47,879 bases of DNA from Achromobacter pulmonis. GTDB taxonomy: Bacteria; Pseudomonadota; Gammaproteobacteria; Burkholderiales; Burkholderiaceae_B. The notes under the pieces were generated by a model. It had not been told where the DNA came from, ran no database searches, and saw nothing but the letters and a program-made list of their open reading frames with translations. How positions within the stretch are numbered: the first letter of the stretch is position 1; every line of letters starts with the position of its first letter. Shown piece after piece: positions 40,538 through 47,879 of the stretch. The position numbers and the translations under genes are program-made. The stretch spans positions 1 through 47,879 of the forward strand of contig NZ_POQS01000001.1 of assembly GCF_002885955.2 (NCBI RefSeq), read 5' to 3'.

Positions 40538-41280
40538 GCGCGCGGCGGCGCTACCTGGTGGCGGGCGGGGCCAGCGGCATCGGGCTGGCGTTCGCGCGCC
40601 TGGCCGCGGACCAGGGCGCGGCGGTGGCGATCCTGGACCGCGACGCCGCGGCGCTGGCCGAGGCCGGCCGCGAACTGCCCCTGGCCGCCGCGCTGGCCTG
40701 CGACGTGACCGACAGCGCGGCCGTCGAGCAGGCCGTGCGCGAGGCGGCCGGCGCGCTGGACGGCATCGACGGCGTGGTCAACTGCGCCGGCATAGACCTG
40801 CGCGCGGACCTGGAATCCATGCAGGACGCGGACTGGAACCGGGTGCTTTCCGTGAACCTCAGCGGCCCCATGCACGTGTGCCGCGCCAGCGTGCCCTACC
40901 TGAAGCAGGCGGGCGGCGGCAGCATCGTCAACGTGTCTTCGGCGGCCGGCCTCAGCCCCTTGTCCGGGCGCAGCGCCTATTGCGCCGCCAAGGCCGGGGT
41001 CAATATGTTCGGCAAGGTGCTGGCGATGGAGCTGGCCGCCTACGGCATCCGGGTCGCCACCGTCTGCCCGGGCGCGGTGGACACGCCGCTGTTCCGTTCC
41101 AGCTACGAGGACCAGCCCGATCCGCAGGCCGGCCTGGCCGCCATCCGGGCGCGCTACGCGCTGGGGCGCATCGCGCAGCCGGAAGAGCTGGCCGAGGCCA
41201 TCCTGTTTCTCAGCGGAGCCGGCGCAAGCTACATCACCGGGGCGACCCTGGCGGTGGACGGCGGCCGGAGCTTCCATTGA
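40534..41280 (+). CDS. Short-chain dehydrogenase/reductase
   Basis: A 248-residue classical SDR: cofactor motif VAGGASGIGLAFARL, DVTDSAAVEQ after the fourth strand, NCAGIDLRAD, catalytic YCAAKAG (Tyr-x-x-x-Lys), and C-terminal ITGATLAVDGGRS. The acidic residue after strand two (ILDRDAAAL) favours NAD(H). Coupled to the deacetylase-like gene by ATGA and to the next SDR by TGATG, so it belongs to the same pathway. Substrate unknown. Confidence 0.9.
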   Translation: MSARRRYLVAGGASGIGLAFARLAADQGAAVAILDRDAAALAEAGRELPLAAALACDVTDSAAVEQAVREAAGALDGIDGVVNCAGIDLRADLESMQDADWNRVLSVNLSGPMHVCRASVPYLKQAGGGSIVNVSSAAGLSPLSGRSAYCAAKAGVNMFGKVLAMELAAYGIRVATVCPGAVDTPLFRSSYEDQPDPQAGLAAIRARYALGRIAQPEELAEAILFLSGAGASYITGATLAVDGGRSFH

Positions 41281-42020
41281 TGCCCGGCGCGCAGTTCGAA
41301 GGCAGGACGGTCGTCGTGACCGGCGGCGGGCAGGGCATAGGCGCGGCCGCGGTCCGGCGTTTCGCGGCGCTGGGCGCGCGGGTCGCGGTGCTCGATCTCG
41401 ATGTGGAAGAGGCCAGGCGGGAAGGGCGCGCCAGCCTCGCCGTCGAGGGCGACTGCACCTCGGGCGCGGTGATGGAGGACTTCTTCGCCCGCGTCGAGGC
41501 CGGGCTGGGGCCGCCGGACGTGCTGTTCAACAACGTGGGGCAAAGCGCGCGCGAGCGCTCCGGGCCGTTCGCGCAATCGGAGGAAGCGACCTGGCGCTTC
41601 GTGCTGGAGGTGTCGCTGCTGACGGCGATGCGCGCCTCGCGGCTGGTCGCCCCCGGCATGCGGGCGCGCGGCTACGGGCGCATCGTGAACATGAGCAGCG
41701 ACGCCGCGTTCGCCGGCGACGCCGGCCTGGCCGACTACGCGGCCGCCAAGATGGGCGTGGTCGGATTCACGCGCTCGCTGGCGCGCGAACTGGCGCCCGC
41801 CGGCGTCACGGTCAACGCCGTGTGTCCCGGGGCGGTGCGCACGCGCGCGCACGAGCGCCTGTCGTCGGCCATCCTGGCGCGCATCGTGGCGCAGACGCCG
41901 GCGGGCTTCGTCGGCGAGCCGGACGACGTGGCGGCGGCCGTGGCTTTCCTGGCCTCTGACGAGGCGCGCTTCATCACGGGACAGACCTTGCTGATCGACG
42001 GCGGCCGCTGGATGGTCTAG
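41280..42020 (+). CDS. Short-chain dehydrogenase/reductase
   Basis: The 246-residue SDR has VTGGGQGIGAAAVR, LDLDVEEARR after strand two (NAD-type Asp), NNVGQSARERS in place of NNAG, catalytic YAAAKMG, and GQTLLIDGGRW. The start shares one base with the upstream stop (TGATG). It is not a simple duplicate of the preceding SDR, as the sequences differ widely. Stop overlaps the hairpin at 42017-42059. Confidence 0.9.
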   Translation: MPGAQFEGRTVVVTGGGQGIGAAAVRRFAALGARVAVLDLDVEEARREGRASLAVEGDCTSGAVMEDFFARVEAGLGPPDVLFNNVGQSARERSGPFAQSEEATWRFVLEVSLLTAMRASRLVAPGMRARGYGRIVNMSSDAAFAGDAGLADYAAAKMGVVGFTRSLARELAPAGVTVNAVCPGAVRTRAHERLSSAILARIVAQTPAGFVGEPDDVAAAVAFLASDEARFITGQTLLIDGGRWMV

Positions 42021-42059
42021 GGCCTGTGCGTGGATCCTTTTAGTGTGAACAGGCCCTAG
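42017..42059. repeat. 11-bp perfect inverted repeat between the SDR and amidase genes
   Basis: CTAGGGCCTGT (42017-42027) and ACAGGCCCTAG (42049-42059) enclose 21 bases and include the SDR stop. The amidase's GAGGAGAAAAGG follows directly. It may be an intercistronic processing or stability structure, or a leftover end of a small element. Confidence 0.6.
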
Positions 42060-42072
42060 AGGAGAAAAGGCG

Positions 42073-43455
42073 ATGGACGAATTGACTGGCATGGACGCGG
42101 TGGCCCTGGCCGCGGCGATCCGCGGCGGGCAGGTATCTCCGGTGGAGGCCGTGACGGCGGCGCTGGACCGCATCGCGGCGCGCGCGGACCTGAACGCCTT
42201 TATCACCGTGACCGCCGAATCGGCGCTGGCCGCCGCCCGCGCGGCCGAGGCGGCGGTGCGCCGCGGCGACGCGCTGGGGCCGCTGCACGGCGTGCCGTAC
42301 TCGGTCAAGGACCTGACCCTGACCGCCGGCGTGCGCACCACGATGGGCTCGGCCCTGTACGAGGACTTCGTGCCGCGCGAGGACGCCGTGGCCGTGGCGC
42401 GCGTGAAGGCGGCGGGCGCGATCCTGATCGGCAAGACCACCACGCCGGAGTTCGGCCACAAGCAGAGCACGGACGCGCCGCTGTTCGGGCGCACGCTCAA
42501 CCCCATCGACCCGCGCTACACCTGCGGCGCTTCCAGCGGCGGCGCGGCGGTGGCCGTGGCGGCCGGCATGGGGCCGCTGGCGCTGGGCACCGACGGCGGC
42601 GGCTCGATCCGGATTCCGGCCTCGTGCTGCGGCATCGTCGGCATGAAGGCCACGCTGGGCGCCATTCCCAATCTGCAGCCGGCCGACCTGTTCGGCGCGA
42701 ATTCCTACGTGGGCCCGATGGCGCGCAACGTCGCCGACACGGCCTTGCTGTACGGCGTGCTGCAGGGCGCGGACCGGCGCGATCCCTATGGCCAGCTCGA
42801 CCTGCCGGCAGCCGCCCCGGCGCGCGCCACGCTGGCCGGCCTGCGGGTCGCCTATCTGCCTTCCTGCGGCAATCCGGTGGCCCCGGAAGTGCTGGCGGCC
42901 ACCGACGCGGCCGTGCGCCTGATGCAGGAAGACGGCGCGCACGTGGAGCCGGTGTCGCTGGATTTCGTGTCGCTGGAAAAACACTTCCTGGTCATCCTGG
43001 AGGCGGTGACGGCGTCGCGCGTGGGCGACCGGCTGGAGGCCTTCCGCGACCGCCTCGACCCCTCCCTGGTGGCGACGGTGGAGCGCGGCCGGCGGCATGG
43101 CGCGGCCGCGCTGCTGGAAGCGGTGGCGGCGCGCACCCAGGCCTTCGGCGCGCTGCAGGCCGTGTTCGAGCGGCACGACGTGCTGGTGTCGCCCACGGTG
43201 TCCGCGCCGCCGCTGCCGGTGGAGCAGGACCCCAACGGCATCGTCGAGATCGCCGGCAAGCCGGCCGGCACCATCCGCGGGGCCTGGTATCCGTACACCT
43301 ATCCCATGAACCTTACGGGCCATCCGGCGCTGTCCATGCCTTGCGGCCGTTCGCCGGGCGGCTTGCCGATAGGCCTGCAGCTTTGCGGCCGCTGGCACGA
43401 AGACACCCGGCTGTTGGGCGTGGCCGCAAGGCTGGAGCGCCTGCTCGCCGGCTAG
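42073..43455 (+). CDS. Amidase signature family enzyme
   Basis: The 460-residue enzyme has the full Ser-cisSer-Lys triad: Lys in YSVKDLTLT (near 78), GASSGGAAVAVAAG, and LGTDGGGSIRIPASCCG with the nucleophile Ser. It is GatA-like in sequence but lacks gatB/gatC neighbours, so likely a catabolic amidase. It is last in the gene cluster with the deacetylase-like enzyme and SDRs, so might hydrolyse a half-amide product. Good ribosome site AGAGGAGAAAAGG. Substrate cannot be deduced from sequence. Confidence 0.9.
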   Translation: MDELTGMDAVALAAAIRGGQVSPVEAVTAALDRIAARADLNAFITVTAESALAAARAAEAAVRRGDALGPLHGVPYSVKDLTLTAGVRTTMGSALYEDFVPREDAVAVARVKAAGAILIGKTTTPEFGHKQSTDAPLFGRTLNPIDPRYTCGASSGGAAVAVAAGMGPLALGTDGGGSIRIPASCCGIVGMKATLGAIPNLQPADLFGANSYVGPMARNVADTALLYGVLQGADRRDPYGQLDLPAAAPARATLAGLRVAYLPSCGNPVAPEVLAATDAAVRLMQEDGAHVEPVSLDFVSLEKHFLVILEAVTASRVGDRLEAFRDRLDPSLVATVERGRRHGAAALLEAVAARTQAFGALQAVFERHDVLVSPTVSAPPLPVEQDPNGIVEIAGKPAGTIRGAWYPYTYPMNLTGHPALSMPCGRSPGGLPIGLQLCGRWHEDTRLLGVAARLERLLAG

Positions 43456-43660
43456 CGGAGCGCCGCCCGCCGCCGCCATTGGGTTGCGGGGCACAAACGG
43501 CCTGCAACGCCAGTCTTCATGCGGGTCTGTCTATGGCGCGGGCGGCTGTGCTATTGTCTTTAACCGGCTGGCTGCGATCATCACTGCGCGGCCAAGCCGG
43601 CGATGACGCGGTCCGAGGCTACCTCCTTGGGCGGCGTCCGTGGCAAAAATAAACGCATGA

Positions 43661-44917
<1,257 letters not shown>

Positions 44918-44919
44918 CC

Positions 44920-45963
44920 ATGGCAATCGATAACAAAATCGGTCCGGCGTCCGCGTCGATGACCATGATCCAGGCTTTGCGCTCGGCCATGGACGTCATG
45001 CTGGAGCGCGACAACAACGTGGTGGTGTTCGGCCAGGACGTGGGCTATTTCGGCGGCGTGTTCCGCTGCACCGAAGGCCTGCAGGCCAAGTACGGCAGTT
45101 CGCGCGTGTTCGACACGCCGATCTCCGAAGGCGGCATCGTCGGCGTGGCCGTGGGCATGGGCGCCTACGGCCTGCGTCCGGTCTGCGAGATCCAGTTCGC
45201 CGACTACTTCTATCCGGCTTCGGACCAGATCGTGTCCGAGGCCGCGCGCCTGCGCTACCGCTCGGTGGGCGAGTTCATCGCGCCCATGACCATCCGCATG
45301 CCCTGCGGCGGCGGGATCTACGGCGGCCAGACGCACAGCCAGAGCCCCGAGGCCATGTTCACGCAGGTCTGCGGCCTGCGCACCGTGATGCCCTCCAATC
45401 CCTACGACGCCAAGGGCCTGCTGATCGCGGCCATCGAGAACGACGATCCGGTGATCTTCCTGGAGCCCAAGCGCCTGTACAACGGCCCGTTCGACGGCCA
45501 CCACGACCGTCCCGTCACGCCCTGGACCGGGCGTCCCGGCAGCGTGGTGCCCACCGGCTACTACACCGTGCCGCTGGACAGCGCCGCGGTGGTGCGCCCG
45601 GGCGCCGAACTGACGGTGCTGACCTACGGCACCACGGTGCATGTGTCGGTGGCCGCGGCCGAGGAGACCGGCATCGACGCCGAAGTGATAGACCTGCGCA
45701 GCCTGTGGCCGCTGGACCTGGACGCCATCGTCAATTCGGTGAAAAAGACCGGCCGTTGCGTGGTGGTGCACGAGGCCACGCGCACCTGCGGCTTTGGCGC
45801 CGAACTGATTTCGCTGGTGCAGGAGCACTGCTTCCATCACCTGGAGGCGCCCGTCGAGCGCGTGACCGGCTGGGACACGCCGTATCCGCACGCCCAGGAA
45901 TGGGCCTACTTCCCCGGCCCGCGCCGCGTAGGGGAAGCATTCAAGCGCGCGATGGAGGGTTGA
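44920..45963 (+). CDS. bkdA2: Branched-chain 2-oxo acid dehydrogenase E1 beta
   Basis: The 347-residue E1 beta subunit has TMIQALRSAMDVMLERDNNV, GQDVGYFGGVFRCTEGL, the EGGIVGVAVGMGAYGL, PCGGGIYGGQTHSQSPEA motif and a C-terminal GWDTPYPHAQEWAYFPGP. It pairs with E1 alpha as a heterotetramer. The ATG at 44920 lies two bases after the alpha stop. Confidence 0.93.
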   Translation: MAIDNKIGPASASMTMIQALRSAMDVMLERDNNVVVFGQDVGYFGGVFRCTEGLQAKYGSSRVFDTPISEGGIVGVAVGMGAYGLRPVCEIQFADYFYPASDQIVSEAARLRYRSVGEFIAPMTIRMPCGGGIYGGQTHSQSPEAMFTQVCGLRTVMPSNPYDAKGLLIAAIENDDPVIFLEPKRLYNGPFDGHHDRPVTPWTGRPGSVVPTGYYTVPLDSAAVVRPGAELTVLTYGTTVHVSVAAAEETGIDAEVIDLRSLWPLDLDAIVNSVKKTGRCVVVHEATRTCGFGAELISLVQEHCFHHLEAPVERVTGWDTPYPHAQEWAYFPGPRRVGEAFKRAMEG

Positions 45964-45966
45964 GCG

Positions 45967-47286
45967 ATGGGTATTCATATCATCAAGATGCCCGACATCG
46001 GCGAAGGCATCGCGGAAGTCGAACTGGTGGGCTGGCACGTCAAGGTCGGCGACAGCGTCGCAGAGGACCAGCCGCTGGCCGACGTGATGACCGACAAGGC
46101 CACGGTGGAGATCCCGTCGCCGGTGGTCGGCCGCGTGGTGTCGCTGGGCGGCGAAGTCGGCCAGGTCATGGCCGTGGGCGGCGAACTGATCCGCCTGGAA
46201 GTGGAAGGCGAAGGCAACGTCAAGCCGGGCGCGGAAATGCCGCCGGCCAAACCCGCCGCGGCGCCGCAGGCGGCTGCCGCCGAGGCGCCCCGCGAAACGG
46301 CCAAACCGGCGGTTGAAACGGCGCCGGCCGCGCCCAAGCCGCCGGCCGCTCAGCCGGCCGCATCCCGGCCGGCGCGCCAGGCCGGCGCCGCCGTCGCGCG
46401 CCAGCCCGGCGAGAAGCCGCTGGCTTCGCCCGCGGTGCGCAAGCGCGCCTGGGATCTCGGCATAGAACTGCGCTACGTGCCGGGCAGCGGCCCGGCCGGC
46501 CGCATCCTGCACGAAGACCTGGACGCGTACCTGCAAGGGCAGGGCGGCGCGACCCTGGCCCGCGGGGGCGCAGCGTACGCCGAGCGCAACGACGAAGAGA
46601 ACGTGCCGGTCATCGGCCTGCGCCGCAAGATCGCGCAGAAGATGGCGGAGTCCAAGCGCCGCATTCCGCATTTCAGCTACGTCGAGGAAATCGATGTGAC
46701 CGAACTCGAAGACCTGCGCGCGCAGCTCAACCAGAAATGGGGCGAGTCGCGCGGCAAGCTCACGCTGCTGCCGCTATTGGCGCGCGCCATGGTGGTGGCG
46801 CTGCGCGACTTCCCGCAGATCAATGCGCGCTACGACGACGAGGCCGGCGTGGTGACCCGCTACGGCGCCGTGCACATCGGCATCGCCACGCAAAGCGACG
46901 GCGGGCTGATGGTGCCGGTCATGCGCCACGCCGAGGCGCGCGACCTGTGGTCGATGGCGGCCGAGATCGCGCGGCTGGCGCAGGCTGTGCGCGACGGCAG
47001 CGCCGGGCGCGACGAACTGTCGGGCTCGACCATCACCATCACCAGCCTGGGGCCGCTGGGCGGCATCGTGACCACGCCGGTCATCAACCATCCCGAGGTC
47101 GGCATCGTGGGCGTGAACCGCATCGTCGAACGCCCGGCCATCCGCAACGGCGCAGTGGTGGCGCGCAAGCTGATGAACCTGTCGTCGTCCTTCGACCACC
47201 GCGTGGTCGACGGCATGGACGCCGCGCGTTTCATCCAGGCCGTGCGCGCGCTGCTCGAGCAGCCCGCTATGCTTTTCGTGGAGTAA
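45967..47286 (+). CDS. bkdB: Branched-chain 2-oxo acid dehydrogenase E2 (lipoyl acyltransferase)
   Basis: The 439-residue E2 has one N-terminal lipoyl domain with the lipoylated Lys in [13 protein letters not shown] (near residue 44), a Pro-Ala linker (about 90-140), an E3/E1-binding domain ([16 protein letters not shown]), and the catalytic domain ending in [16 protein letters not shown] with catalytic His and Asp. It passes the acyl group to CoA and forms the core of the complex. The start is three bases after the E1 beta stop. Confidence 0.94.
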   Translation: MGIHIIKMPDIGEGIAEVELVGWHVKVGDSVAEDQPLADVMTDKATVEIPSPVVGRVVSLGGEVGQVMAVGGELIRLEVEGEGNVKPGAEMPPAKPAAAPQAAAAEAPRETAKPAVETAPAAPKPPAAQPAASRPARQAGAAVARQPGEKPLASPAVRKRAWDLGIELRYVPGSGPAGRILHEDLDAYLQGQGGATLARGGAAYAERNDEENVPVIGLRRKIAQKMAESKRRIPHFSYVEEIDVTELEDLRAQLNQKWGESRGKLTLLPLLARAMVVALRDFPQINARYDDEAGVVTRYGAVHIGIATQSDGGLMVPVMRHAEARDLWSMAAEIARLAQAVRDGSAGRDELSGSTITITSLGPLGGIVTTPVINHPEVGIVGVNRIVERPAIRNGAVVARKLMNLSSSFDHRVVDGMDAARFIQAVRALLEQPAMLFVE

Positions 47287-47288
47287 GC

Positions 47289-47879
47289 ATGAGCCAGACA
47301 ACCAAGACGACAACCCTGCTCGTGATCGGCGGCGGCCCCGGCGGCTACGTGGCCGCGATCCGCGCCGGCCAGCTCGGCGTGCCCACCATCCTGGTGGAGG
47401 GCGAGCGCCTGGGCGGCACCTGCCTGAACATCGGCTGCATTCCGTCCAAGGCGCTGATCCACGCGGCCGAGGAATACGAAAAAGCGCGCCATTACGCCGA
47501 CGGCTCGGCGCTGGGCATCTCGGTCTCCAATCCGTCCATCGACGTGGTGCGCACCGTGGCGTGGAAGGACGGCATCGTCGGCAGGCTGACCGGCGGCGTG
47601 GCCGCGCTCCTGAAGAAAAACGGCGTGGAAGTGGTGCAGGGCTGGGCGCACCTGGTGGACGGCAAGACCGCCCAGGTCGAGACCGCCGCGGGCAGCGTGC
47701 GCATCCAGTGCGAACACCTGCTGCTGGCGGCCGGCTCCGAGCCCACGCCGCTGCCTTCCGTGCCGTTCGGCGGCATGGTGGTCTCGTCCACCGAGGCGCT
47801 GTCGCCCGCCGACATCCCCAAGAAGCTGGTGGTGGTCGGCGGCGGCTATATCGGGCTGGAACTGGGCACCGTGTACCGC
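47289..47879 (+). CDS. lpdV: Dihydrolipoamide dehydrogenase E3, partial (runs off the window)
   Basis: The visible 197 residues start with the FAD-binding [19 protein letters not shown], the redox-active disulphide motif [15 protein letters not shown] (Cys-x4-Cys), and end in the NAD-binding [13 protein letters not shown]. It reoxidises the lipoyl group and passes electrons to NAD+. The gene is cut by the window end, not broken. Two bases separate it from bkdB, so it is the operon's dedicated E3. Confidence 0.93.
   Translation, partial: MSQTTKTTTLLVIGGGPGGYVAAIRAGQLGVPTILVEGERLGGTCLNIGCIPSKALIHAAEEYEKARHYADGSALGISVSNPSIDVVRTVAWKDGIVGRLTGGVAALLKKNGVEVVQGWAHLVDGKTAQVETAAGSVRIQCEHLLLAAGSEPTPLPSVPFGGMVVSSTEALSPADIPKKLVVVGGGYIGLELGTVYR

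Overview
The window looks like the chromosome of a GC-rich betaproteobacterium of the Alcaligenaceae (Bordetella/Achromobacter type). This is inferred from gene content and sequence style, not from a marker gene. It falls into an integrated accessory element on the left and ordinary metabolic chromosome on the right.

Positions 1-748 hold the end of an unknown gene, a DUF2188 gene and the original terminator of a tRNA gene. A 45-bp direct repeat (749-793 and 17950-17994), identical to the anticodon-loop-to-CCA part of tRNA-Ala(CGC), marks the two ends of a roughly 17.2-kb integrated element. A tyrosine integrase lies next to the right end. The element carries a two-gene Gabija-type defence system (gajA/gajB), a plasmid-style replication operon (HTH protein, an unlabelled RMF-like small protein, RepA) followed by iteron-like repeats and DnaA-box-like sites, a SIR2-like DUF4917 protein, an IS256-family insertion sequence with an 8-bp target duplication, and the wreck of a mobilisation module (NikA/TraJ-like and relaxase C-terminus). 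It continues with a ParD/ParE-like toxin-antitoxin pair and three small followers, a PIN-domain (DUF4935-like) protein, an orphan DotA/TraY cluster with an AlpA-like regulator, and the integrase. It reads as an integrated, partly decayed plasmid or mobilisable element that serves as a defence island.

Right of the intact tRNA-Ala (17950-18025) come xth (exonuclease III), then two identical 1196-bp IS5-family copies in inverted orientation (19080-20275 and 33180-34375), each with its own 4-bp target duplication. Between them are an SDR/GntR/aldehyde dehydrogenase group, a riboflavin synthase gene with an unusual leader, a 2H phosphoesterase, an MlrC-type M81 peptidase with an MFS transporter and divergent LysR regulator, speG, and a zinc/cadmium/lead P-type ATPase with its divergent MerR-family regulator.

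Beyond the second IS are a nitroreductase, a MarR regulator divergent from an eight-gene catabolic operon (polyamine-type ABC importer, PuuE/imidase-like deacetylase, two SDRs, an amidase), and a branched-chain 2-oxo acid dehydrogenase operon (E1 alpha, E1 beta, E2, E3) whose last gene runs off the window. No rRNA and no CRISPR array were seen.
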